Below, one piece after another: positions 45,193 to 57,800 of a stretch of 64,000 nt of DNA. The stretch is from Kingdonia uniflora (Eukaryota; Streptophyta; Magnoliopsida; Ranunculales; Circaeasteraceae). Where the stretch lies: assembly GCA_014058105.1 (NCBI GenBank), contig JACGCM010001747.1, positions 3,162,001 through 3,226,000 on the forward strand, written 5' to 3'. The notes beneath the pieces were generated by a model, which was not told the DNA's origin, searched no databases, and worked only from the letters and a program-made list of their open reading frames with translations. Every line of letters starts with the position of its first letter. Positions within the stretch are counted from its first letter, which is position 1. A program made the position numbers and the translations under genes.

Positions 45193-45435
45193 CCTTTTAC
45201 ATCACACTTAATCTTGTAATTTGGGTCATGTTCCTCCAGTCTATCAAAAGCTTTCTCAAACTCTATAGCAGCATCACTCATCAAATAGGTCAAGTTCCAT
45301 TTTGTTTTGACATCTAAACACAAGATCTTTTAGTTGTTAGATTCTCATATGAGGCATATTTTTTAAAAGTTTGCATACGTGAGGGACCACTTCTCACATA
45401 TTACACACTTCGTCGAAGGTGTTTAATTATTTCCT

Positions 45436-45567
45436 TGACCTCATTAACATCATCTCTGACCACGAGGTTAATGACATGGGTAAAACACCTAATTGTTTCC
45501 TTGACCTCATTGACACCATCTCTGACCACGAGGTTAATGACATGGGCAAAACATCTTATATGGATGA
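45436..45567 (-). repeat. 66 bp in-frame tandem duplication in the hAT transposase
   Basis: Units 45436-45501 and 45502-45567 each encode the 22-residue stretch around RCF(A/T)HVINLVVRD. The conserved AHxxNL motif is therefore present twice, in frame. Confidence 0.92.
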
Positions 45568-46372
45568 ACTTGCCTCCTAATAACAATCCATCATACTTGT
45601 TCAATCGTTTCTTCAACTCGGCAACACAAATGTCGTTATTCTTAACATTATCGAGGGTTATGGTCATCACTTTCTCTATGCTCCATTCCAACAAACAGTT
45701 TTCTACCGCCTTTGCAATTGCCTCACCTTTGTGTGGATGCAGAAGTACTCGAAAGTTAATTATTTACTTTTGAAGTTTCTAATCCTTGTCAACAAAATGG
45801 GTTGTTAAAACCATATACCCAAGGTTTTGGATCGATGTCCACATATCTGTCGTAATACATACACGTCGTGGCAACTCCTTCATATGTTCCTTTAATTTCT
45901 TTTTTTCTTCGTTGAAGATACCTATAATATCTTTTGCAACCGTGGTCCTTGAAATGACATGAAACTTGGGTTGTATTTCTCCGCAAAATGACCTAAAACC
46001 TTCTTTCTCTACATGAATAAATGGGAGCTCATCAATAATAATCATTTTCGCTAGAGATTTACGACATTTTTCTTGATCAAACATCCATGCAAAAAGTTGA
46101 CCCCCTGTACCAGAAAAATAAATCAATGGTTGGTTTTTATCTCCTTCAAAACCGAGAAAATCCTTACATCCCTTAAGATGGTGCCACAACAGATTGGTTC
46201 CTTGAGTAAAAGGTGCTGAGATTAATTTTTCACAATACTTGCAATCACATTCACCTGAATATTTGGCCGTCCCCTCTTTGAAATGCTTATCAAAATGATT
46301 CCATACATCAGAAGTCCCATGATGTCCAACTCTTGATTTCGTTTTTTTGTCACTTCTTACTAACTGCAACAT

Positions 46373-46920
46373 TCATATTGTTAGTAGTACTCTCGTCCAT
46401 TGTTGACATAACATCAACTGTAACAATATGCAAATACATAAAAAAATGGATCCAATAAAATAAACAAACAAAATCATATCTACAACATTGAATCGCGATA
46501 AAAGGTGGACACAAAATCATATCTACATATGCAAATATATAAGAAATAAACCCAAAGAAAAGAAGCAGATAAAATACCTTCCAAACTGTATAGCTAGAAA
46601 CTATGAACCCAATGTAACAAATGAGCCAAAATAGAATATTGGGTGTACTCGACAATCTGGAAGACTAATAAGTAATAAGTAATAAGTATGATAAGCACAA
46701 TGGGTTTCATATTTTCATACAAATTTAGAGGAACTTAATAAATGAGAATTTGAAGATTTAATTTTTTGATACAAAACTAGTAAATATTTTACCTCCAAAA
46801 ATACAATAAATCAATCCTAGTGCCAGCTAAGCCAAATTTCGTGCCATTCCAGCAAAATATCCAAAAGTAAGATTATGAAAGCATGCATCTATAAACAACA
46901 TCACTGTATCTCTTGAAACC
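46373..46920. other. Unassigned sequence upstream of the hAT transposase
   Basis: AT-rich and probably the 5' non-coding part of the hAT element plus host DNA. No second gene is visible. Confidence 0.45.
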
Positions 46921-47379
46921 TGTAATAACATAATTTCAGGATTCGAACTTAGTCTTTACACCAAATGTAATCAGAACACTAATAATAACTAACACAAAAG
47001 TTTAGCGTGATTTTTTTTTGAATAGGTTAAAAACCACGACCTCTCTTGAGGATTTTAAAAAGAGAGATATGTTATTAAGAATGCTAGTTATTACAAGGAT
47101 GTTCTGTAGAGATTTTCTTGATATAAAAAGTTTGTCCTTTCTCTGTAGTCCTATGAACCTATTTATAGGTCTTATAATATGACCGTTATCTACTTTAATG
47201 ACGAACGTTACAATAAATGGTTTTGATGAGTCTTCGTAATGATTTGTGCAATGGCTTGAGTAACTCCTTTTTTTTGTAACTGCGCCATAAATGTGCCATT
47301 TGTATGTTGACGAGGTCGATTGGCCGTATGATGGTCGAAGATGGGGCTTGAGTCCGAAATGCAGAATAAGCCATTTACA
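46921..47379 (-). mobile_element. Solo LTR (family A, copy C) with AAACC target duplication
   Basis: 459 bp, TGTAATAACATAATT to GCCATTTACA, related to 3072-3650 and 7890-8455 (shared cacgacctctcttgagg, tttataggtcttataatatg). AAACC at 46916-46920 and 47380-47384 flank it exactly. No internal element sequence adjoins it, so it arose by recombination between the LTRs of a full element. Orientation is given by analogy with the other copies. Confidence 0.92.
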
Positions 47380-47815
47380 AAACCCATTATAAAATTTTCT
47401 CAGTGAGGTCGGTATTTAATTGGTATATAATATTAAATGCTTTATTTTGAGAATCTTCGGCTTGACAATAAAGGGCAAATCAAGCATTGGATTTCATCAA
47501 ATTGAAAGTTAAACCCAAATCAAACATTGAAAATTATAAAATTTAAACCCATAATAACAAAATTTAGAGAGAGAGAGAGAGAGAGTTAAACCCAAGTTAA
47601 ATATTAGATTTCATAAAAGTTAAACCTAAATCAAATATTGGATTTCAAATCGAAATCTAAAGAGAGAGAGTCACCTTGCAGACGTTGCTTTGATCGTGCC
47701 TTGATGTCGAGAGAGAGATTATTTAGTCTTACCAAGAATGGATACAGTAAAGAAGAAGAGGAAAACGTGTTTTGATATATGCAGACCTGTTTGAGGTTTT
47801 AACTTTTAACAATTA
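47380..47815. other. Spacer with GA microsatellites and short direct repeats
   Basis: A GAGAGA run at about 47567-47586. The phrase agttaaacccaaatcaa / agttaaacctaaatcaa with attggatttca recurs three times between 47460 and 47660. No gene. Confidence 0.6.
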
Positions 47816-48390
47816 CGGTGTGTTTGGTTCGTGGAAAACGGCGGAAATGACGAACTTGATTTCCATGAAATCCATTTTTCATCGTTTGGTTCGAGATGGA
47901 AAACAAAATGTGGAAAATGTGTTTTCCATAGTTTTTATAAACTTGACAAATCATGGAATACCCGGCTTCCTCTTTCAAACGAAGTTATTCGGTTTCACCA
48001 CGGAGTGTCGGGGGTCGGCAATTTTGTTATTCTCGACTTATGAAAAAAAAAAATGGCGCTGAGATCTTATATCTCTCTCTATATTCTGGAACAACAAAGA
48101 ACAATAATTGCTCTCAATGTCATGTTGTAGGGTGGACATGTTTATTTGTACCATGATGTTGTCGGGTGGGCTTGTGTGAAATTATCCCAACCTCCACCAA
48201 GTGATTTTACGATAGTTTAAAGGGGACTTATTTTATGAAAAATTTCCATCATTTTTTATGCCCAACCAAACAATGGAAGTTCATTTATGGAAAATGGGTT
48301 TTCTGCGGTTTTGATAAAAAACATGAAAATGTAGATTTCATGGAAATCCAGTTCACCATTTCCGCCATTTTCCACGAACCCAACACACCC
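47816..48390. mobile_element. Tourist/Harbinger-like MITE, 575 bp
   Basis: Terminal inverted repeats of about 54 bp: CGGTGTGTTTGGTTCGTGG on the left, and GGGTGTGTTGGGTTCGTGG as the reverse complement of the right end, continuing through GGCGGAAATG and GATTTCCATGAAATC. It is flanked by TTA on both sides (47813-47815 and 48391-48393), the typical target duplication of this group. It lies 375 bp upstream of the myotubularin start codon. Confidence 0.88.
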
Positions 48391-48404
48391 TTAATGTTTT
48401 ATCA

Positions 48405-48590
48405 AGTTTCAATTCGGAATAAATCGGACGGATATTGTTTGGAAGAATCGGATCGAAATAGCTCGGAATAATCATATCGAAAATTTCAAAAAATCGGAAT
48501 AGCAAAAGGCTATCCATTCCAATCCATTTTTTTTTTAAATAAAGCGAATTTTTGGAAAATAGGATCGGATCGAACTAAACACGTGACTCC
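48405..48590. mobile_element. Fragment of the 44670-45192 MITE family
   Basis: Contains GAATAGCAAAAGGCTATCCA and GGATCGGATCGAACTA, which match the inverse of the MITE interior at about 44765-44820. No terminal repeats remain. It directly adjoins the presumed promoter of the myotubularin gene. Confidence 0.65.
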
Positions 48591-48676
48591 CTGCTAAAAG
48601 TTTTATTATAAGTTTAAACAGTTAGTGATTGCCGAAAACGTTTTAACTTTTTACGGCTTTTGTTTCACCTGTGGAC

Positions 48677-48702
48677 CCTCTCTCTCTCTCTCTCACACAC
48701 AA
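48677..48702 (+). repeat. CT/CA microsatellite in the myotubularin 5' leader
   Basis: CTCTCT repeated about eight times then CACACAC, 63 to 88 bp upstream of the ATG. Such pyrimidine runs are common in plant 5' leaders. Confidence 0.85.
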
Positions 48703-48764
48703 ATCATCGAATCGCCGCGCCAAAATCAATCAATCTTCTTCCGTCGATCTCCAAATTGGAGAAG

Positions 48765-48812
48765 ATGGAGGGAACTGGTGGATGGGATGCGCTCGATTGG
48801 ACTAAGATTGAG
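48765..48812 (+). CDS. MTM: Myotubularin exon 1 (coding part)
   Basis: 16 codons (MEGTGGWDALDWTKIE) ending at the donor GTACTAAT, phase 0. The context GAGAAGATGG is favourable for initiation. Confidence 0.88.
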
Positions 48813-51800
48813 GTACTAATTCTAGGGTTTGATTCAATTTCGTTGTTGATTTTCACACCTTCCATTTTTTATTTATTATTATTATTAATTTTTTTTTTCT
48901 GATTTTCTTTTGGTTTTGATTGTGTTGTTTTAGCCTGTTTCGAGGTCTGTACTTCATGGGATGTCAGAGTTTTTGTTGGAAACAGAGGAGGTAGCTGTAG
49001 AGGTATGTTTGCTTGTAATTGCAGTAATGTAATGTTTTGTTGCTTTTGAATGATTAGCAACTGGGTTTACATGTTTAATTAACTTCGTTAGAGCAATTAA
49101 GACCAAAGAATCCTCATTAAACATTATGTAATCACAGTGCTGAATTGAAGTTATAGGTGAGTTGAGAGTTGAATGGTAAAGTTTGATTATGTTAGGGGCG
49201 GAGGGAGGAGTGCGAGTTAAAAGGGTATATATATAATTCATTGTCATTTGCTTTGGGAAGGAAAAGGGTTTTTATCTTGGAGTGTTTTTATGGGAGGAAG
49301 CTTTGATCATAATAGACGATTAGAAGTTGTCAGTTTTGTTTTGTGTTTTGAGGGGGAGGAAGGTTTTCGAGGGGAAGAGGTGGTATAGTGTGTATAAGGA
49401 GTTGTCCCTTAATATCAGACTTGTGCAGTCACAGGGTGGGTGTCAAATCAAGACACAAAACAATTGTTAGCTGGATATTCACCAAGTGATCCACGTATGA
49501 AACCCATCTCACAATTCACAAAAAGTTGTAGAGTTGGGATCCATGGTTAAAAGTCTCGAGACGGGTTGAGTTTTGTCTATGACTGTCTGGCTGATACTAA
49601 TGTTAGATATAATTATACGTTTATTCACTCGGATTCATCAATATTTTCCATCATTGGAATGAAATAAAGTGACAGTATGCCTTCCTTAATTTTCTAACGC
49701 TGAGGGTAAGAACATCCGTAGCCGACTCACCATTTTACATAAAGGACAAATATGGAGAGCCAAATCAATTAAAACAGCTATACTGGACTCTCAGCATCTT
49801 AAAGTCAAAATACCGAAAGTCATAATTCTCCCCATATATGGAGAGCCAATTTTACTCGCTAAATAGTGCACGTAGATATTTTTCAACAACTTTCTTCAAA
49901 TGAGGCGATGTGGCACTTTTGGTCGCCAAAACTCCCCAAAACACAATAATTTTTTCTTCAGAACCCATATCTGCATACATCTACTTCAGAATCCTAGAAT
50001 TAAAAACTTATTTATTTCTTCTCTCATCACAACAATAGCGTGAAATCGGTCACCATTAAAGTAGTTCCAGCCCGTTCCCTGTAATCATGAAGAAACCTTA
50101 AAGGCACAATCAGATCTCTCTCTAGAGTTGGTTTGGATTCATGGGTGAGGATGATTTCATTTCCTCTACCCTTAAAATGCCTTCTGATGGAAATGGAGGC
50201 ATTAGTTTATAAATTTTGATGGAGAAATATGAGAGTTTTTGTTGGGGAAATAAGCCATTGATTTCATAAATTGATGGTTGACCTTTTTGTTTGTTTGTGA
50301 AAAGTAGTTTTTAGGTAGGAGTGAAAAATAATTATTTGGTAGGAAACTAATGTCTAATTTTGACGAGTGGTGTTTGGAGATTTGGATGCAGTGGAAAAAA
50401 TTGGCTTTTAAATACCATTTAACTAAACTTTGGTGATTTAAATTTGGCGAAACAAGTGCAGATGCTCTAAGATCTCTATATTTTAAATGTGTTTACGCTG
50501 CGAAAGTTTGCAGTTACCTTTTTCCTGAAATGAGGGCAAGAGCATGAGCGAGAGAAAATTTGTCTCATTCATTTTCAAGTCTAACATAAAATCATTTCTA
50601 TAGGTGGAATATGATGTGTGTGTGGGTGGCTGGGATGAGATCCAACTCTTACCAAGTTTGGAGTGCAAATTATTCTCTCCGAATATCTGCTAGGTTGGGG
50701 TGGGGGAGAATTATTTACCTTTTATAACCTGGACTGTGCAATTCGAAGTTCCACTCAGCTCAATATCTACCTTATTTAGAGCATAATAGGTGGGCGATTT
50801 TATTTCTTTTTTGGTGGAAGTGTGCTCTGTGCATCAAAGAAATACTTTTTGTTGAATATCTTTTTTTGAGCACTTGTTAGGGGAAGAATTATTTTTTACC
50901 TTTTCAACTACAGAGGACACATTTCAGAGAGATCGAAAATAATGGAGACCAAGATGTCCATAAACGTTTGCTATAAATAGAGTCAAAGTCAATGAAGATT
51001 GGCTATAGATGTGATTTCGGTGAACCCTGGTTCGCCGGGTTTCTATTTTTTCATAACTTGACATAACAGATAAACATAGTAGATCAAAAAAGAAAAGGTT
51101 GAACAGAGGGATGGTACTTGGGAGACAGCGAGGACTCTGTAGGAACGGATGAGTTGCTAGATTTGTCTCTTGAAGAAACCTTTAGAAGTGGTTCAATAAA
51201 ATAAAGGAGAATTCTACCATGAGCATATTCGACTAATTTCCTGTCAATAATAGTTGGGAAGCTCATTACGATTGGGGGCCACTCAATTTACCCACATCTG
51301 TGTGTGCGGGGATCTCACGTACCTCAGGGATTCGTTGGGCAAATGGTAATAAATTATGAAGCCGGATCATCCTGGTCTTCAAAAAAAAAAGACGGAAACA
51401 GTTAGGAAATAAATTTTCTAGAGATCACTGCACAATTCAAAAGGACAATCTCAGATTATATGCCACTACACTATTCTTACAAGGCGTGGCCAGGATCACA
51501 GGTTCCTACCTATTCAAAGTTCTCTTGTATCTGAATAATTAGCAATTAGATCAACGTGATTTATTAACTTCATTAGAGCGATTAAGACTAATGACTTTTC
51601 ATTTAACAGTATGAAATCACAGTGCTGAATTGAAATTATAGCTAAAGTTAGAGCTGAATGGTAAAGTTTGATCTTGCCACGGGCCCTGTGTATGCGGAGG
51701 GCAGCATAGATGAGTTAAAAAGGTATAATTCATCGTCGTTCACTTCAGGAAAGAAGAAGGGTTATATAGGGAGGAACCTTTGATTGTAATAGAAGCCGTC

Positions 51801-54800
51801 AGTTTTCTATTGTGATTTGATGGGGATGAAGGTGGGTTAGTACCGTATAAGGAGTCATTCCTGTCTAGTGGTAGAAAATCAAGAGAGAGAAGAATGAGAC
51901 TTGGGAAATGGATCTTGGGCATTCACAGATGGCTGTGAAATCAAGACACATAATGAATTTGACTGGATATGCACCAAGTGATCCTTGTACAAAACTTTTC
52001 TCACAAAAATGTATCCACGGTTAAAAGTCCCGGGAAGGGTTCAGTGTTGTCCATGATTTCAGATTGATTCTTGTATTAGATATTATTATACATTTATACA
52101 CTTGGAAATCATATTATGAATATTTTCCGTCTTTGGAATGACGTCTTCCTTACCTTTGTAATATTGTATGTAAAATCTCCATATTTAAAGCGGGTTTAAG
52201 GCTTTTAGGTAAGAAATTTTTCAGTTGCCGTTTTCTTGAATGAGAGGCAACATCATCTCTATGTTGGACCATGAGCGAGAGAGGAGTTTTGTCGCATGCA
52301 TTTTATAATCGAATATAATTTATCTTTACAAGTGGAATGTGATAGTTTGGGGGAAAACTGTTTCTCGTAGCTAGTTTGGGGTGCAAAATATTCTCTTCCG
52401 GATATGGAAGCATGATTTTTTTCTTTGGTTAGGTTGGGGTGAGGGATATTTATTTTTTATTTTTTATAACCTGGATTGTGGGGTTCAGAGATCCACTTAA
52501 TTGAGTATCTGCCTCGTTCAGAGCACGATTGGCGGGCGAGTTAATTCTTTCTTTTCTGGTGGGATGCATTTAAAGAAATTTTCTCTTGAATACCTTTATT
52601 TGAATGCAATTTAGTGGCAGAATCTATTTCTTACTTTTTTAACTATGGAGTGCACATTTTAGTAATAGAGATCAAGATGTCCATACCTGCTTGCTAGGAA
52701 AAAGTCAAAATCAATGAAAATGTCTTCTGAGATTTCTACACTGTGACAAAGGTGTGGTGAAATGAATGCATTATTTTGGGACTAACTTAGTGTGGAGAAA
52801 TGAATGCATTAATTGGGCAGTCGGATGTGCAGAGCTCCACCAATCAGCTCAGCTGCTCTGGTACTAAGGGGTGGAAGCTTAGTAGGAAACAACTGTACAT
52901 ATCTTTTTTCTTGTATTTGTTGTCCTAACGGAAAGTTTGAGAAGATGAATTTTGTGGGAAAAGAGAGATGATATAGAAGTAGCACGGGATTTACCTCGAC
53001 TAACATAGAAGAGAGTTCAAGAGGATTGAATAGAGGGATATTGCTTATCAGGGACGACTCTGTAAGAACAAATGAGTCACTAGATTTGCCTCTTGAAGGA
53101 AACCTTAGTGGTTCAATAAAAAAAGGGAAAATTCTGCCATGATCACATTTGACCAATATCTAGTCACTAATAGTCGGGAGGTTCACCACCAACGGGGGTC
53201 ACATACTGACTTACCCAACATGTTGGCGGGGATCTTACGTGCCTCAGGGATTGGTCGGGCAAATGATGATAAATACTGAACTCGGATTACCCTGCTCTTC
53301 CAAAAAGAAAGAAACAGAAGAGTTAAGAAAAATGCAGATCACTACAAAATTCGCAAAGACGATGCCAAGTTACATGTCACTACACTTAGAACTTACAAGG
53401 TGTTGCCGTTACCACCGTTCAGGCTGCAAACATGTGTCTGAAGTATCCAGGATTTCTGGATGCGATTTTATTCCAAGTCAGGATGTGAAAGATGTAGATG
53501 AATCTAAAAGCGTCAAGGTACCAGGGAGTGCAATTTTCTGCTACTCCACTTTCTTTATTTACTATTATCTTAACCAACTGTATTCGTTCCAGTTTCATTA
53601 ATTTGAAAGTCTGCTTAGCTAGTAAAAAAATAAATAATGAATTTAATCGAACATAATTGTAAAGCAGATGAGAAGTTGGAAATCCTACATAAGGCAACGA
53701 AGTTGATAGATTCTGAGGAGGGAGCAATGTCAAACCACTTACAGTGGGGTACAACGAATGAGTTGAAGGTGGAATGTAGGAATTGGATAAAAGTGAAGGG
53801 CATATGTGAGCACAAGTCCAGAGTAAAATTACTAGAGGAAGAGATAGAAAATTATCTTGATAGTTGGGAGAGGGTGTGATGATGATGAAAAAGTGAAACC
53901 AATTTTTTTTTAATTCTAATGCGTCTCTCTCTCTCTATATGCTGTCAAGGGCGGCGCCGGGGCGCCCAATTTTCATTCATCCGCCTCGCCTTAGCATTTT
54001 ACCGCCTTAAACGCTTCAGAGAATGGGGCGCCTCTATTACGGCGCTAGGCGGGGCGCCTCTCTCAAAGGCTTTTTATTATTATATATATTTAGTATTTGC
54101 CAAATGATTTGGCTCATTTGGGCAAAAAAAAAAAACAAAAACAAAACAAAATAATTGTTTGCGTCTGTCTCTACGATCTCTTTCTCTCTCTATCTGCGAT
54201 CATATGATTCATACCCATTACGGCATTACCCACTGCATTCTCTCTCTGCGGACTGCGATTGCGTGTGTCTGCGTTCTCTCTCTGCGATCATACCCATTGC
54301 GTTTTGTCTGCGTTCTCTCCAATTCGAAGAATTGAAATTAGCTATTTGTTTACTATACATCATACCCATTACCCACTTTGTTGTTTTTGATTTAAGATGA
54401 TTCGAAATCAGGGTTTATTATTGAAGAATGAAGATTCTGGGATTGGGTAGTTATGGGGTTTAGTGCATTTGTATTTGTTGTTGGTGTTGGTATTGTTGTA
54501 GGTGAAATTTGGGATTTGTTTTGTTTGGAGTTTGCTTTGTATAATTTGGGGTTTTGTTGTGATTTGGTTTGGTTCTCTTTGAGATATAATTTGGGGTTTG
54601 TAATGTTTTTTTTTTAATATTTAGTATTTGCCAAATTACACATTGACATGTTACAAATTTACACATTACAAATTTACATTCTCCCGCCTAGCGTTCCGCC
54701 CCGCCTAGCGCCCCGCCCCGTCCTGCCAGTGAGCATGCCCACCGCCTAGCGCTCCCCCCCTGACAACATGGCTCTCTCTCATGCCTATTTAGCTCGGTCA

Positions 54801-57800
54801 CTTAGAGCTAATAAGTTAGGAGTGGTCAAGTTCGGTCAACCTCCTATATTTAATACATAATAGAAAGAATTACACCCTGTTGAGTTGATCACCCCTAACA
54901 TCCTTATAAATTAAACATTCAACACAGTTTTTCCAGCGGAGTTGCAAAAGTTAGCAAGAAAGCATGCACACCTATTACAACCCTTGTCAACCTGTATGTC
55001 ACTAAAGTAACTAAAGGATTCGCAACTTCTTGATGGACTGAACAGTCAGAAAGCAGTCCTGTGGGGGTGTATTTCACTTGGTAACATAGGTAGAAACCAC
55101 TGCAGATTCTCTTTAAGATTGCAATCTTGGTGAGACTCCTCTGTATAGCCATTAAAAGACCCTTGTCCATGGATAGCAGTTCCTGAAGCCCAAGAGACCC
55201 CTGATCACTCCGCCCACTAAAAGCCATGTTGCATGTGCCATTGTATTTCCTGAATGAACCTCCAAATCCTCTTCTACCAGCAACAACAGTACCATGTATG
55301 TTAAGAGCAGCGATATCTTCTCTAGGGGGAACCCAGGCATAGGTTTGGTAGTATTTTGTTTGAATTTTGGGGATAAGCGCCAATGATATGATGATCTGCA
55401 TTAGCTCTAGCTTCAGGTGTGTCAACCACTGACTCAGTGTTGCTTAATCTAGTCATAGTGTCAGAGTAAATGACATTCATAATGGATTTAACCAAGTTGG
55501 TACCATTGTTAAAAACCGCTCCATTTCTAGCTTTCCAAATGTGATACACAAAGCAGCAAAAGCAGCCGAGATAATTTAGTTGAGAGCTTCTTGGGGCTAA
55601 AAAGCATAACTATACAACCTCTTGTAACAGAGGGCCACTAGCTATGGAGAAATTACATTTGTGCAGCAGCTTGGCTTAAAGATCTTCAGCAGAATACAAG
55701 ACATGAAAAGGCGATCAGAGCTTCCATTTGCTGTCTTACAGATTGGGCTAGGATAAGTCTCTGCACACGTCTATCCTTGGTTGGAAGGAACCTTCTAAGG
55801 AGCTGCCACAGAATAAAGCTATGCCCAGGAACAGAGAGTTTAACCAGCAGAACTTAGTCCAGTTGAGGCTGAACCTCCTTCGCCTCAGTTTCTCATATGT
55901 GGATTGGTAGATTGTTTAGGAAACCTAGTTTTAGAATCTTTGTTATATAAAGCTATAGTCCTCTCTCTTGTTCGAAAGAAAATCCTTGCTAGAATAGAAG
56001 CTATAGGTTTATTAAACCCACCTCTTTTCCTTATTATTTAATAACCCCACTTCTATTCCACACTCCTTTTAAAGCTTCCTTTAACTCTTTTTAACGTACG
56101 CAAGTCCGCTCTTTGCTTTAGACTTTTGCATTGGCTCTGATGCAAAACACAAGGTGCATTGGCTCTGATGCAAAACACTAAAGGCTGCATTGGCTCTCGG
56201 AAACCTTTCTGGGATGGCATATGCGCACGTGACTTGCTTCTAAACTACTTTTGCATCTCTTTTTAAACTATTTGTTGGAGAATTCTTGTTAAGGTAAGGC
56301 AAAAGAAGCGCAGGCTACTTGGTGGACTAGTAGTACGCAGGAGCTTGGCAAGTGGCTCCTAAACTACGGCTAAAAAGAGGGTGTGTTGCAGGTCGTAGCT
56401 GCTATAGGTTTGAGGAACAGGAAGGATCCTTTCCTCTGCCAGAGAAAAGAATGCCTAGTTGACCTAGTTGAATGCCTAGCAGTAGGTGCCTGAGTTGTCT
56501 CTTTCCATTGCAGTAGGTGCCCTGAGCTTGATGGATCTCGTGGTAGAGCTAAAACAGTTAGAATCTTAGGAAGTGCAGTGGCAAAAAAAACAGTAGACGA
56601 GTATGATATGGGTAGCGCTGTATGCGTGAGTTGCTAGGATCCTTGCCATCATGTTTCTCCGCTTTCATAGTGGCCATGTCTTTAGGTTGGGTTTTTTTGT
56701 AGTTGTAGTTTGTAGTTTGGAGCGCTTCTAAACTACTGTCGGCGTTAGCGCTATGCACAATCTATCTATTAAAGCGTCATGAATCTCCGTACGCAAGTTC
56801 AAAAAAGAGGCAGTGCCATTGGTGTAACGAAAAAAAAACGAAGATCCACTCCCCTTTCTTTTCTATCTTTCGTGGCAGCAAGGCCCAGGTCTTTTTTCAA
56901 GCAGGAGGTAGCTTCCATCTTATTACTCCACTCCGATCAACTAGAGCGACCGAATGCTTCTGTCGAATAGGAAGCTCGTAGTAGAGTGAAGCGCGACTTG
57001 CGTGCGTTAAAAGAAGAAGGTGGAGTAGCGTAGCAAGTGGCCGCCTTTCGTAGTTTAGTGGCACAGAGGTATTTTCTTCTGGCTTTTAGGTTTGTCTATA
57101 GAAAATGAGTTGCCTAAAATATACATTACGGCTAGGAGTAAAGAGTCAAAAGAAGGTAGCCGTACGTAAGTTTCAAGTAGCAACAAGTAGCTTCAGTACC
57201 CTTAAACTACAGAGGGTAGTTTAGCTTTATGTTAGAAGGATCCTAAACTACGAGTTAGCTTTAAAAGGAGGTTAAAGAAGGAGTGGGGTAGGCCGCTAGT
57301 TGCTACGCTACAAGTAGTGGTAATGTTGATAGAAGCCCTTGAGTTCTAGAACGCAGAGGCATAAGTAAGGAGTTAGAAGCCAATTAAGGTAGCCGAAGGT
57401 GGAGCTAGTAGGATAGACATAGCTTCGTCTTCTCTTCTCCTCTCGCATTTCTAAGATCTAGACTAGGTAGGATTGGAAGCAAAGATTTGCATTTATAGAA
57501 GGACTAGCGCAAAAAGGAGGAGTGTCAAAGGCGTAAAAATAAAAATCCTAGACAAAGAAAAACAGATCTCCTAGCGTAAGCAACCATCAGGCACTCTTTT
57601 TTTTAGGGTAGCCAAGGGTTTATTGTAGTTTGGACCAAGATCACTCAGGAGATTTGCATTATAGAAGGATTTGCATTATAGAAGGAGCGATACATACCAT
57701 CCCACACCAACCAACGAGTTCCTCAATCTCACAATAGGAGAAAGAGCGCTAAATGTTGGAGAGTTCCTCAATCTCACAATAGCTTCCTACGCCCCCGTAC

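Larger units (their letters stand above)
43827..46372 (-). pseudogene. hAT-family transposase (BED zinc finger), decayed
   Basis: Minus strand from ATG 46372. A BED-type zinc finger has SDVWNHFDKHF, CDCKYC and LWHHLKGC. The hAT core has RRVCITTDMWTSIQNLGYMV, then VMTITLDNVKNNDICVAELK (the conserved TLDNASxND region) and RCFAHVINLVVRDG (CxAHxxNLxV). It continues through VKTKWNLTYLM, a segment after the inserted MITE (EEFYKLTKWVSGSKYVTSNT) and FDPRYKMKYVEFWY, to the C-terminal dimerisation block CLDILGWWHEKVLTYQAL. Stops occur near 45,779, 45,370 and 44,640. hAT transposases cut and paste their own element. A 523 bp MITE and a 66 bp duplication interrupt this copy. Confidence 0.9.

Noticed and set aside
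53637..53879. 80-codon plus-strand frame in intron 2 as a gene
   Set aside because: No recognisable domain, no start context, no relatives known to me, and it lies in repeat-filled intron DNA.
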